A DNA stretch of 64,000 bases. Source: Thermomicrobiaceae bacterium (GTDB lineage: Bacteria > Chloroflexota > Chloroflexia > Thermomicrobiales > Thermomicrobiaceae). The translations under genes were made by a program, and so were the position numbers. Each line of letters starts with the position of its first letter. The first letter of the stretch is position 1. Shown piece by piece: positions 43,675-54,407 of this stretch. The stretch spans positions 38,104 to 102,103 of the forward strand of contig JADBJL010000023.1 of the NCBI GenBank assembly GCA_014874455.1, written 5' to 3'. The notes under the pieces are model-generated. The model was not told where the DNA came from and ran no database searches. It saw nothing but the letters and a program-made list of their open reading frames with translations.

Positions 43675-45381
43675 TTGCCGCCGACCGGATCACGCGTCAT
43701 CGCCGGACGCTACCACCTGCTCCAGCGGCTGGGCGATGGCAGCACCGCCACCACCTACCTGGCCGAGGACGAATTGCTCGGCCGTCGCGTGGCGGTCAAG
43801 CTCTTCCGATCGGAATACCTCGTCGATCCGCGTGACCGGGCTCGCTTCGAGCGGGAGGCCCGGGCCGCGGCCGCTGTCTCCCACCCCAACGTCGTCCAGG
43901 TCTTCGACGTCGGCCAGGAGGGCGACACACGCTATCTGGTCATGGAGTGGGTGGACGGCACTGACCTCAAGCGCCTGATCCGCGAGCGGGCGCCGCTGCC
44001 GGCGGAGGAAGCTGCGCGGCTTATGCTCGACCTCCTCCGCGGGTTAGCCGTGATCCACCATGCCGGCATCATCCACCGCGACGTCAAGCCGCAGAACGTG
44101 CTGATCGATCGCTCGGGCCACGCGAAACTTACTGATTTCGGCATCGCCCGCACGGTGCGCGACACGGGCCTGACCGAGACCGGCTCGGTGATCGGCACCG
44201 CGGCCTATATGGCGCCCGAGCAGGCGACTGGCCGGGGAGTCTCACCGGCGACCGATCTCTACGCGGCCGGCGTCATCCTCTACGAGTTGCTCACCGGCCG
44301 GCTCCCCTTCGCGGGCGAGAACCCCCTCGAAGTGCTCTACCAGCACGTGCACGAGCCGCCGATCCCGCCCCGGCGCCACAGCCCGGCTATCTCCCCAGCG
44401 CTGGAGGCGGTGGTGCTCCGGGCGTTGGCGAAGAACCCCAACGAGCGGTTCCGCTCGGCCGAAGCGATGGCCGCGGCGCTGGAAGCTGCCATCGCCTCGC
44501 CGCAGAAGCTGCCACCGGGAGTCGCGCCCGCGCCAGCGCGTGCGCGCCGTGGCACGGGTCGAGTGGCAGCCCGGTCGGCCCAAATGGTCACTGGCCGTGG
44601 TGGATGGCCACCAGTGTTGATGGCCGGCGGCGTAACGGCGCTGGCGCTGATCCTGGTGCTGGCCCTGACCCTGGCCTCCTCCGGCGGCGGTGACCCTGGG
44701 ACGACGCCGACGCCAGCCCCGGAGCCGACTGCGACCGTCCCCGTCGTCGTCCCTGCGCCGTCTCCGACCCCGACCGCGACGCCAGCTCCGACTGCTACGC
44801 CGATGCCTTCTCCCACGCCTTCACCGACGGCGACGCCGGAGCCGACACCGACCCCGCGGCCGACCGCGACCCCGACGCCGGAGCCGCGGCCGCCGGTCGA
44901 ACTCGTGCTGCCGCCCGAAGTGCGGCGATTCCTCCAGCGGCTAGGCAACGGATTGGAGAAACAGGACTTCAATCCGAACGATCTGGCGGGTGCCTACGTG
45001 CCCGATCGTGACGGTGCGCGTGGCTTCCCCAGAGAGCTGCGAGACGCGGCGCTGTTGTTCGGAGAGCCGAGCGGCTTTCACACCGGCACGGTGACGATGC
45101 CGGTGGCGGACACCCGAGGGCCGCTGCTCGTCGAGATCGAGGGGCTGAGCAGCAAAGGTGCTCCCTTCCAGCTCCTCGTGAACGGGACGGTCGTCTGGGA
45201 GGGCGAGGCTCCCTTCTCGGATCGCCAGTGGGAGCGCGTCGTCTTCTCGCTCGCCGCGATCCCACCGAGTTCCGACGGCACGCTCACGGTCGCGATCCGA
45301 AACACGAGCCCCCGGGGAGATATCGCCGAGGAGCCCTGGATCGCTGTACAGGCACTTACCCTCTACGTCCAGGGCGACTGA
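43675..45381 (+). CDS. Transmembrane Ser/Thr protein kinase (Hanks type)
   Basis: 568 aa. Kinase domain about 10-265: P-loop 'RLGDGSTATTYLAED', 'RVAVKLF' (Lys), 'GIIHRDVKPQNVLID', 'KLTDFGIA', 'GTAAYMAPEQ'. A juxtamembrane Ala/Arg region, one membrane helix ('LALILVLALTLASSGG'), then a Pro/Thr stalk of about 75 residues and a beta-rich extracellular domain of about 150 aa starting 'RRFLQRLGNGLEKQDF'. It has no PASTA repeats. The TTG at 43675, with GGAGGA 4 nt before, is preferred to the longer track frame. Probably senses an envelope signal. Confidence 0.88.
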   Translation: MPPTGSRVIAGRYHLLQRLGDGSTATTYLAEDELLGRRVAVKLFRSEYLVDPRDRARFEREARAAAAVSHPNVVQVFDVGQEGDTRYLVMEWVDGTDLKRLIRERAPLPAEEAARLMLDLLRGLAVIHHAGIIHRDVKPQNVLIDRSGHAKLTDFGIARTVRDTGLTETGSVIGTAAYMAPEQATGRGVSPATDLYAAGVILYELLTGRLPFAGENPLEVLYQHVHEPPIPPRRHSPAISPALEAVVLRALAKNPNERFRSAEAMAAALEAAIASPQKLPPGVAPAPARARRGTGRVAARSAQMVTGRGGWPPVLMAGGVTALALILVLALTLASSGGGDPGTTPTPAPEPTATVPVVVPAPSPTPTATPAPTATPMPSPTPSPTATPEPTPTPRPTATPTPEPRPPVELVLPPEVRRFLQRLGNGLEKQDFNPNDLAGAYVPDRDGARGFPRELRDAALLFGEPSGFHTGTVTMPVADTRGPLLVEIEGLSSKGAPFQLLVNGTVVWEGEAPFSDRQWERVVFSLAAIPPSSDGTLTVAIRNTSPRGDIAEEPWIAVQALTLYVQGD

Positions 45382-45637
45382 CGGCGCTGGTCGCGCGGCG
45401 GAGAAGCCCGCGTACCGGCGAAGCGCTGGTCTCGTGCTTTCTGTCTGGCTTACTCGCCGCGTCACGTCGTGTTCGCGGTCGTTGCCTTTCGCCACGCGAT
45501 GACGTTCCTACCGCCATAGGTTACGCAGCGTACGCGTGATCACGGTCGCTGCTCGAAGCGGTGTGATACGCTGGAGCCACGGCGCGGCTCGGTGGCCGCG
45601 CTGGCGCGTACTCGCTCGCTGATAGACAGGCGCGGAC

Positions 45638-46498
45638 ATGTTCGAGATCACCATCGGGATCGATCCGAACATCGCCCAGCTCGGGCCGTTCCTCTTGACC
45701 TGGCACGGCGTGTTCACCGCGCTCGCGATCCTGGCCGCGCTGCCGATCGCGCACCGCGAGCTGCGCCGCCGTGGCCTGGAGCTGCCGAACTTCGATACCT
45801 TCGCCTTCTTCACCGTGATCGGCGGGGTTATCGGTGCCCGGCTCTTCTACGTCCTGGATCACCCCGAGCTGTTCGCCGACGACCCCCTGCGGGCCCTGGC
45901 CGTGCAGGAAGGCGGCCTGGCGATCTATGGGGCGGTCTTCGGCGGCTTCGTCACCGTACTCCTGCTCAGCCGGATCTACCGGCAACCCTTCGGCGTGCTG
46001 GCCGACTCGATCGCCCCTGGGCTGCTCCTCGCCCAGGCCATCGGTCGGATCGGCTGCGTGATCAACGGCGACGCCTGGGGTGGCCCCTGCACCTGCCTCG
46101 CTTGCGCGGGTGCCCAGGCCGCGGCCCCGACAGGTGGTGGGCTGGGCTACTGCCCCTTCGCCTTTACCTACACCAATCCCGACGCGATCATCCCCCACGA
46201 CCTGCTCGGCGTACCGACCCATCCCTACCCCGTCTACGACATCGCCGTGAACCTGCTGGTACTCGCGGTGATCTGGCGGCTGCGCGGTCGCTCGCTGCCC
46301 TCCGGCGCGCTGTTCGCCCTCGCGGCCGTGCTCTATTCAGTGGGCCGCTTCTTCATCAGCTTCGTGCGCCAGGAGCGCGTCTGGTTCTGGGGGCTCCAGC
46401 AGGCACAGGTCGTCGCGATCGCCGCCGGGATCGCCGCTCTGATCGCCCTGATCTGGCTGCTGCGCCGCCCGTCTCCGGCGACCACTCCGGCCGCCTAG
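45638..46498 (+). CDS. lgt: Prolipoprotein diacylglyceryl transferase
   Basis: Polytopic membrane enzyme of 286 aa with about seven helices that adds diacylglycerol to lipobox Cys. Lgt pattern 'GARLFYVLDHPELF', 'EGGLAIYGAVFGGF' and signature 'QAIGRIGCVINGDAWGG'. Compared with E. coli Lgt the signature reads GRIGC-VINGD instead of GNFINGE, and the 'HG' of block two is 'YG', both of which occur in divergent Lgts. C-terminal 'SVGRFFISFVRQER' is typical. ATG 45638. Confidence 0.87.
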   Translation: MFEITIGIDPNIAQLGPFLLTWHGVFTALAILAALPIAHRELRRRGLELPNFDTFAFFTVIGGVIGARLFYVLDHPELFADDPLRALAVQEGGLAIYGAVFGGFVTVLLLSRIYRQPFGVLADSIAPGLLLAQAIGRIGCVINGDAWGGPCTCLACAGAQAAAPTGGGLGYCPFAFTYTNPDAIIPHDLLGVPTHPYPVYDIAVNLLVLAVIWRLRGRSLPSGALFALAAVLYSVGRFFISFVRQERVWFWGLQQAQVVAIAAGIAALIALIWLLRRPSPATTPAA

Positions 46499-46662
46499 CG
46501 GGGTGCGCCCGCCGCTCAGAGGGCTCGGATCGAGGCGATCCGCGCGTCATCGCCTTGAGCCTCGCGCCCCTCTCGCTTACGCTTGGCGTGAACGGCGTGG
46601 CCCCCGCGGGCAATCGCCGCGAGGGCGGATCGGGCCAGCAACGGGGTAGGAGGGATGCTCGG

Positions 46663-48312
46663 GTGAAGGTCGCCGACGCTGTGGCCGAGATCCTCAAGCG
46701 CGAGGGCGTCGAGTTCCTCTTCGGGTACCCGGTCAACCCGATCATCGAGGCTGTCGCGAGGGCAGACATCCGCACAGTCATCGTGCGCCAGGAGCGAACC
46801 GGCATCCACATGGCCGACGCTGTCAGCCGGGTCACCTCCGGCGAGCGGATCGGCGTCTTCGCCATGCAGCACGGGCCGGGCGCCGAGAACTCGTTCGGCG
46901 GTGTGGCCCAGGCCTATGGCGACTCCGTGCCGATCGTGGTGCTGCCGGCCGGCTATCCCCGCCGGCTCACCAACATCCCACCCAACTTCAACGCGTTCTT
47001 GAACTACCAGCACATCACCAAGTGGGCCGAGCAGGTCACCGTGGCTGCGGCTGTGCCGGAAGCCTTGCGGCGCGCCTTCACCCAGGCCCGGAACGGCCGG
47101 CCTCGCCCGGCCCTGGTCGAGATCCCGACCGACCTCTTCGCCGAGGAGGTGCCGGAGCCGCTCGACTACCGCCCGGCGCCGCGGCTGCGCACTGCGCCCG
47201 ACCCGCAGGCGGTGGAGGAGGTCGCTGGCGTGCTGGTGGCGGCCGAGCGGCCGGTGATCTACGCCGGTCAAGGAGTCCATTACGCGCGTGCGTGGAGCGC
47301 CCTGCGCGAGCTGGCTGAGCTGCTGGAGGCGCCGGTCACCACCAGCCTCCAGGGGAAGAGCGCCTTCCCGGAAGACCATCCCCTCGCGCTCGGCTCGGGC
47401 GGCCGGGCCATCCCGAAGACCGTGCACCATTTCCTGCAGCGGGCCGACGTGATCTTCGGCATCGGCTGCAGCTTCGCAACGACCAACTATGGGGTGGCGA
47501 TCCCGGCCGGCAAGACGATCGTGCATGCGACGCTGGATCCGGCCGACATCAACAAGGACGTGGCGGCCGACTACGCGCTGCTGGGCGATGCCGGCCTCAC
47601 GCTGGAGGCGCTGGTCGAGGCGGTGCGCGAGCGGCTCGGCGGGCGACCGCGGGGCCGGGTCGAGGCAGTGGCTGGCGAGATCCGCGCCGTGCGGGCGGAG
47701 TGGCTGCGGGAGTGGATGCCTCTTCTCACCTCGGATGAGAAGCCGCTCTCGCCGTACCGGGTGATCTGGGATCTGATGCACACGGTCGACGTCGCTAACA
47801 CGATCATCACCCACGATGCCGGCAGCCCGCGGGATCAGCTCTCGCCGTTCTGGGTGTGCCGGGAGCCGCTGACCTATATCGGCTGGGGCAAGACCACGCA
47901 GCTCGGCTACGGGTTAGGCCTGGCGATGGGGGCCAAGCTCGCCCGGCCGGAGAAGCTGTGCATCAACGTCTGGGGCGACGCGGCGATCGGCTTCACCGGC
48001 CTCGATTTCGAGACCGCTGTGCGCGAGCGGATCCCGATCCTGTCGGTGCTGCTCAACAACTTCTCGATGGCGATCGAGCTGCCGGTCATGCCAGTGGCTA
48101 CGGAGAAATTCCGAGCGACCGACATCAGTGGCAACTACGCCGCGTTCGCGCGGGCGCTGGGCGGCTACGGCGAGCGCGTGACCGAGCCAGGCGAGATTGT
48201 GCCGGCGATCCGGCGGGCGATCCGCCAGGTCGAGGACGGCACGCCTGCCCTGCTCGAGTTCATCACGGCCAAGGAGATCCGCTTCTCGCTTCCACCGGTG
48301 GCAGCGCCATAA
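46663..48312 (+). CDS. ThDP-dependent enzyme, acetolactate-synthase-like
   Basis: 549 aa, three-domain POX/ALS family. Pyr domain: catalytic Glu in 'IVRQERTGIHMADA', then 'MQHGPGAENSFGGVAQAYGDSVPI'. Central domain 'RPVIYAGQGVHYARAWSALRELAELL'. PP domain: 'WGDAAIGFTGLDFETAVRERIPILSVLLNN' (GDA...NN, where the family usually has GDG). Start GTG 46663 behind AGGAGG; the 906-aa track frame is lgt antiframe plus this gene. FAD binding and true substrate are unknown; no small ALS subunit is present. Confidence 0.85.
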   Translation: MKVADAVAEILKREGVEFLFGYPVNPIIEAVARADIRTVIVRQERTGIHMADAVSRVTSGERIGVFAMQHGPGAENSFGGVAQAYGDSVPIVVLPAGYPRRLTNIPPNFNAFLNYQHITKWAEQVTVAAAVPEALRRAFTQARNGRPRPALVEIPTDLFAEEVPEPLDYRPAPRLRTAPDPQAVEEVAGVLVAAERPVIYAGQGVHYARAWSALRELAELLEAPVTTSLQGKSAFPEDHPLALGSGGRAIPKTVHHFLQRADVIFGIGCSFATTNYGVAIPAGKTIVHATLDPADINKDVAADYALLGDAGLTLEALVEAVRERLGGRPRGRVEAVAGEIRAVRAEWLREWMPLLTSDEKPLSPYRVIWDLMHTVDVANTIITHDAGSPRDQLSPFWVCREPLTYIGWGKTTQLGYGLGLAMGAKLARPEKLCINVWGDAAIGFTGLDFETAVRERIPILSVLLNNFSMAIELPVMPVATEKFRATDISGNYAAFARALGGYGERVTEPGEIVPAIRRAIRQVEDGTPALLEFITAKEIRFSLPPVAAP

Positions 48313-48317
48313 CGCGA

Positions 48318-48750
48318 GGCTGACCAAGCCGGGCGTGGCGGCCGACTCCGAGGCATCCGGTCGCCGGGGCTTGATCGCGGTCTCGTCCCAGCCGCTGATC
48401 CCTGGCAGCAGGGTCGCCGGGCCGGTGCTCACCGTGCTGCCCGGGCAGGGCGACAACCTGCTGGCGCACCACAGGATGAAGCTGTCTCCACCACCAGCGC
48501 CGTACTTATGACCACGATGCCGGGCCCTGAGCCGGTAGCGCTGGTGGGCCAGCTCTCTGCCATCCAGTCCGAGGCACGCAGGGCGGCCGCGCTGCTGGTG
48601 GACGCGGCCGTGCGGGACGTGGACGAGCTGCGGCGGATGGGGTTGCCGGTATGGACGCGCTTCATGCGGGTGCGCGGCGCGGCCGGCGAAATAGTCTGTG
48701 CCATTATGTCTACGAGCCTGGCGGCCCCGGGTCGAGACTGGCGGTCCCAG
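48318..48750 (+). pseudogene. Decayed RraA-like gene
   Basis: Two family fragments in different frames. Frame A (to the stop near 48511): 'PLIPGSRVAGPVLTVLPGQGDNLLAHH'. Frame B (from about 48520): 'VALVGQLSAIQSEARRAAALLVDAAVRDVDELRRMGLPVWTR' then a garbled 'VRGAAGEIV...'. This is the order of the RraA / HMG-aldolase-like fold, but the linking segment and the C-terminal substrate part are missing or shifted. No start codon fits. Lies between the convergent ThDP-enzyme and fabF genes. Confidence 0.6.
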
Positions 48751-48774
48751 AGCGCGGCTGGCAGGGCTAAGCTC

Positions 48775-50013
48775 TTACCCCTCGTAGCGGCGGAAGACGG
48801 CGACGGCGTTCTGGCCGCCGAAGCCGAAGGCGTTGGCGATGGCCGCGTTCACCGGCATCCGGCGCGCCACATTCGGCACGTAGTCGAGGTCGCATTCCGG
48901 ATCCGGGTTCTCCAGGTTGATCGTCGGCGGCACGATGTTGTCGCGGATCGCCAGCACGCAGACGACGCCGGACACCGCGCCGGCTGCCCCGACGAGGTGG
49001 CCGATCATGCTCTTGGGCGAGCTGATCGCGACCCGGTAGGCATGCTCGCCGAAGGTCGTCTTGATCGCCACCGTCTCCGAGACGTCGTTCAGCGGGGTCG
49101 AGGTGCCGTGCGCGCAGATGTAGTCGATCTCTTCCGGCCGCAGGCGCGCGTCGGCGAGCGCCAGCTCCATCGCCCGGGCCGCCCCGGCCCCGTTGGGCGC
49201 TGGAGCGCTGATGTGGAACGCGTCGCCGGTGACCGCGCCACCGGCCAGTTCGCAGTAGACGCGAGCGTCGCGCTGACGCGCGTGCTCCTCGGTCTCCAGC
49301 ACCATCACCGCGCAGCCCTCGCCGAAGACGAAGCCGTCCCGGTCGCGGTCGAAGGGCCGGCTGGCCTTCTGCGGCTCGTGGTTGCGCCGGGAGAGGGCGC
49401 CCATGTTGGCGAAGGCGGTCACAGCGACCGGCTCGAGCCCGGCCTCGGTGCCACCGGCGATCATGACGTCCACCTCGCCGAGCCGGAGCAGGCGCAGCGC
49501 ATCGACGAACGCCTGGGCACCAGCGGCGCAGGCAGCCACCGAGGCCATAATCGGCCCGGTGATCCCGTAGACGATCGAGACCTGGCAAGCGCCCATGTTG
49601 GGCGCGAACATCGGCACGAAGAACGGGCTCACCCGGCTCGGCCCGCGCTGGTAAAAGTTCAGTACCTCGCGCACCATGCTGTGGATACCGCCACCGCCGG
49701 TGTTGAGCATGACGCCGATCCGCTCGGCGTTCTGCGGAGTGATCGTCAACCCGGCGTCCCGGATGGCCTGCCCGGCTGCTGCCACGGCGAACTGGGCGAA
49801 CCGATCCATGCGGCGAGCGGCTTTGAAGTCCATGAAGTCCTTGGGGTCAAACCCCTTCACTTCAGCAGCAATCTGCACCTCGAGGTCGCTCGGGTCGAAG
49901 CTGGCGATGCGGTCGATGCCGGATTCTCCGCTCAACAGCCGTGACCAGAATGTTTCGGTGTCCAGACCCAGCGGGGTGATCACGCCGAGCCCGGTGACGA
50001 CGACGCGATGCAC
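48775..50013 (-). CDS. fabF: 3-oxoacyl-ACP synthase II
   Basis: 412-aa condensing enzyme of fatty acid elongation. Cys-His-His triad: Cys in 'ASVAACAAGAQAFVDALR', His in 'ICAHGTSTPLNDVSE', His in 'KSMIGHLVGAAGAVSGV'. N-terminal 'RVVVTGLGVITPLGLDTETFWSRLLSGESGI' and C-terminal 'NAFGFGGQNAVAVFRRYE' are standard. GTG 50013 behind GAGGATGAGGA. Downstream of fabD on the same strand. Confidence 0.93.
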   Translation of the reverse strand: MHRVVVTGLGVITPLGLDTETFWSRLLSGESGIDRIASFDPSDLEVQIAAEVKGFDPKDFMDFKAARRMDRFAQFAVAAAGQAIRDAGLTITPQNAERIGVMLNTGGGGIHSMVREVLNFYQRGPSRVSPFFVPMFAPNMGACQVSIVYGITGPIMASVAACAAGAQAFVDALRLLRLGEVDVMIAGGTEAGLEPVAVTAFANMGALSRRNHEPQKASRPFDRDRDGFVFGEGCAVMVLETEEHARQRDARVYCELAGGAVTGDAFHISAPAPNGAGAARAMELALADARLRPEEIDYICAHGTSTPLNDVSETVAIKTTFGEHAYRVAISSPKSMIGHLVGAAGAVSGVVCVLAIRDNIVPPTINLENPDPECDLDYVPNVARRMPVNAAIANAFGFGGQNAVAVFRRYEG

Positions 50014-50130
50014 TCCTCATCCTCCCGCCGGAACCCAGCGGTCAGCCGGGCGCCGACTATCGCGAACCTCCTACCCCGTGTGAGTCTAGCGCATGTTGCC
50101 GGCCGAGGCCGACTGTGCGAGTCGCTCAAG

Positions 50131-51081
50131 CTATGGTTCGAAGCCGAAGTCTTGCACCGAGTATGCCTCGACGTCCTGGCGGATCTTGCGCACCAGCCCG
50201 GTCAGTACCTGTCCCGGCCCCACTTCGAGAAACGTGGTCGTGCCGCGGTTGGCCATCTCGCGCACCGCTTCAGTCCACTGCACCGGTGAGACGACTTGCT
50301 GCGCCAGCTCGTGCCGGATCTCCTCGACCGTCGACAGGATCTTGCCGGTGATGTTGGCTACGATCGGGATCTCCGGCTCGCGCAGCGGGACGCGACCCAG
50401 CAGCTCGCTCAGCGCATGCGCTACCCGCTCCATCAGCGGCGAATGCGAGGCAATGGTCACGCCGAGGCGGACGACGCGCCGGGCGCCCCGCTCGTGCGCC
50501 AGCTCCATCGCCCGTCGCAGTGCCGCCTCCTCGCCGGAGATCACGAGCTGCCCCGGGCAGTTGTCGTTCGCCACCACAACCAGCCCCAGCTCGCTCGCCT
50601 CCCGGCAGACCTGCTCGAGCGCTGCCCGATCCAGCCCGATGACGGCCGCCATCCCGCCGGGCCGCTCCCGCCCGCTCTCCTTCATGAGCCGGCCACGCTC
50701 ACGCACCAGCGCCAGCGCGTCCTCGAAGCTGAGCACGCCGGCCGCCACCAGCGCAGTGAACTCTCCCAGGCTGTGCCCGGCCACGAAGCTCGGCTGGATG
50801 GTCTGCCCCAGCTCGCGCAGGCGTTCGCGCAGGGCCTCGAGATACGCCAGGCTGACGGTCAGGATCGCTGGCTGGGCGTTGAGGGTGTCGGCCAGCTCGT
50901 CGGCCGGGCCTTTGAAGCAGAGCTGCGACAGCGGGAAGCGCAAGATCTCGTCGGCCTGGCTGAAGATACGTCGCGCAGCGGACGAGACCTCGTGGATCCG
51001 CTGGCCCATACCTACGTGCTGGCTTCCCTGGCCAGGGAAGATCAGGGCCAATCGCTTGCCGACGAGCGCCGAAAGCTCCAT
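50131..51081 (-). CDS. fabD: Malonyl-CoA:ACP transacylase
   Basis: 316 aa. 'LALIFPGQGSQHVGMGQ', nucleophile Ser in 'FVAGHSLGEFTALVAAG', 'GGMAAVIGLD', 'ANDNCPGQLVISG', catalytic His in 'VTIASHSPLM'. Loads malonyl groups on ACP. ATG 51081 gives the family start; the track frame extends 40 codons upstream. fabF follows after 117 nt; no acpP or fabG gene is present in between. Confidence 0.93.
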   Translation of the reverse strand: MELSALVGKRLALIFPGQGSQHVGMGQRIHEVSSAARRIFSQADEILRFPLSQLCFKGPADELADTLNAQPAILTVSLAYLEALRERLRELGQTIQPSFVAGHSLGEFTALVAAGVLSFEDALALVRERGRLMKESGRERPGGMAAVIGLDRAALEQVCREASELGLVVVANDNCPGQLVISGEEAALRRAMELAHERGARRVVRLGVTIASHSPLMERVAHALSELLGRVPLREPEIPIVANITGKILSTVEEIRHELAQQVVSPVQWTEAVREMANRGTTTFLEVGPGQVLTGLVRKIRQDVEAYSVQDFGFEP

Positions 51082-51228
51082 AGGCGGTCGCTTCTCCCCT
51101 TCCCCAGGTATTCGCCATGCGCATTGTCGCCGTATCTTACCAGTTGGCAGCCAGTTGCGCGCTGGTCGACACGCGCTCGAACAAGGCGCCGTTTCGGTCA
51201 CGCCAGCCGCGCGCAGCGCGCCGTGCCG

Positions 51229-51972
51229 CTACTGCTCCAGCCGGAAGGGGGAGAGGCTGACGCCGTAGTCGTAGGTGTCGATCCCCTCGACCCGCTTGAG
51301 AGCGTTCACGACTGCATAGGTCAGCGGGGTGGCGAGCGCCTCGTAGGCCGACTTGACCAGCCAGGCCGTGACGATGGTGCGCAGGAGGTCGCCGCCAGCG
51401 ACGCTGCCGATGAAGGCGACGGTCACGAAGACCAGCGAGTCGAGCCCCTGCCCCACCAGGGTGGAGCCGATGGTGCGCGTCCAGAGCCAGCGGCCTCGGG
51501 TCAGCAGTTTCATCCGCGAGAGGACAGCAGCGTTGGCGAACTCGCCGACCAGGTAGGCCAGGAACGAGGCGGCCAGCAGGCGTGGCGTGTAGCCCAGGAT
51601 CCGTTCGTAGGCTGCCTGCCCGTCCCAGAAGGCGGCCGGCGGCAGATGCTGGGTGACGGCGATAGCGATGACCGCCAGCAGGTTACAGGCGAACCCGAGC
51701 CAGATGACCACCCGCGCCCGGCGGTAGCCGTAGACCTCGGTCAGGACGTCGCCGAAGATGTAGCTCAAGGGGAAGACCGTCACCGTGCCGGCCGGGACGA
51801 CCAGCCCGCCGATGTCGACGATCTTTACCGCCACGATGTTGGACGTGATGAGTGCGGTGACAAAGACGGCGGTAATCACGACGAACCACGGGCTATACCC
51901 CCGGGCCGTGCTGAGGCTGGGCATCGCCGTGCGCGCCTCGGGCCGCCTCGCCTCGAGCGGTTCCTGCGCCAC
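51229..51972 (-). CDS. Queuosine precursor transporter (VUT/YhhQ family)
   Basis: 247 aa with six or seven hydrophobic helices. Family blocks: 'LITSNIVAVKIVDIGGLVVPAGTVTVFPLSYIFGDVLTEVYGYRRAR', 'FLAYLVGEFANAAVLSRMK', 'RTIGSTLVGQGLDSLVFVTVAF'. Imports queuosine precursors such as 7-deazaguanines for tRNA modification. Lies immediately downstream of ftsH, 15 nt from its stop, so co-transcription is possible. Confidence 0.87.
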   Translation of the reverse strand: MAQEPLEARRPEARTAMPSLSTARGYSPWFVVITAVFVTALITSNIVAVKIVDIGGLVVPAGTVTVFPLSYIFGDVLTEVYGYRRARVVIWLGFACNLLAVIAIAVTQHLPPAAFWDGQAAYERILGYTPRLLAASFLAYLVGEFANAAVLSRMKLLTRGRWLWTRTIGSTLVGQGLDSLVFVTVAFIGSVAGGDLLRTIVTAWLVKSAYEALATPLTYAVVNALKRVEGIDTYDYGVSLSPFRLEQ

Positions 51973-51987
51973 AGGCTCCCTCCAGCG

Positions 51988-53979
<1,992 letters not shown>

Positions 53980-54053
53980 TCACGATCCTCGATGTGCTGA
54001 GCCACGGCCACGCTCGCCGGTCGAGCGGGCACATGGACGGTGAACTACCGTGA

Positions 54054-54082
54054 TTGTACCCAGCGGGTGCGAGCGATGTCGG
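54054..54082 (-). promoter_or_regulatory. Promoter of ftsH
   Basis: Minus strand CCGACA (54077-54082), 17-nt spacer, TACAAT (54054-54059). The leader of about 70 nt includes a small stem ACGGT-GAACT-ACCGT near 54039-54052. Confidence 0.5.
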
Positions 54083-54105
54083 CCAGCACCATGGCCCGAA
54101 CCGCA

Positions 54106-54134
54106 CGAGGCAGCCGATCGACTCGGCTGCCTCG
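54106..54134. repeat. Strong 12-bp inverted repeat between ftsH and the M24 gene
   Basis: CGAGGCAGCCGA-TCGAC-TCGGCTGCCTCG. It lies just upstream of the ftsH -35 box. On the plus strand it is followed by AGGAGGAG-ATG and a 40-codon frame to 54271, too short to call. Could be an operator, a bidirectional barrier or a leader hairpin. The rest of 53980-54407 shows no gene. Confidence 0.5.
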
Positions 54135-54407
54135 CACGTGAGGAGGAGATGAGACTGGTGTGCTCGGTTAGGGCGGGAGGGCTTTCTGCTCTCCCAGCAG
54201 TTCTTAGTATGCCTCAACCGGCTCGGCCTGTCCAGGGCCAGCGGCGGTACCGTTGTATGAATTTCTGGTGACCCTCAGCTCCCAGCGGGCATGGCCTGTC
54301 CCCCGGACACGGCGTGAGCGGCATCGGCCTCCCTTGGCAAACAGCTCCTGGCCGGGCAAGATGGACGGTGCCAAGTCGGCGGGACGACCCGGGATGAGGA
54401 GGGCACC

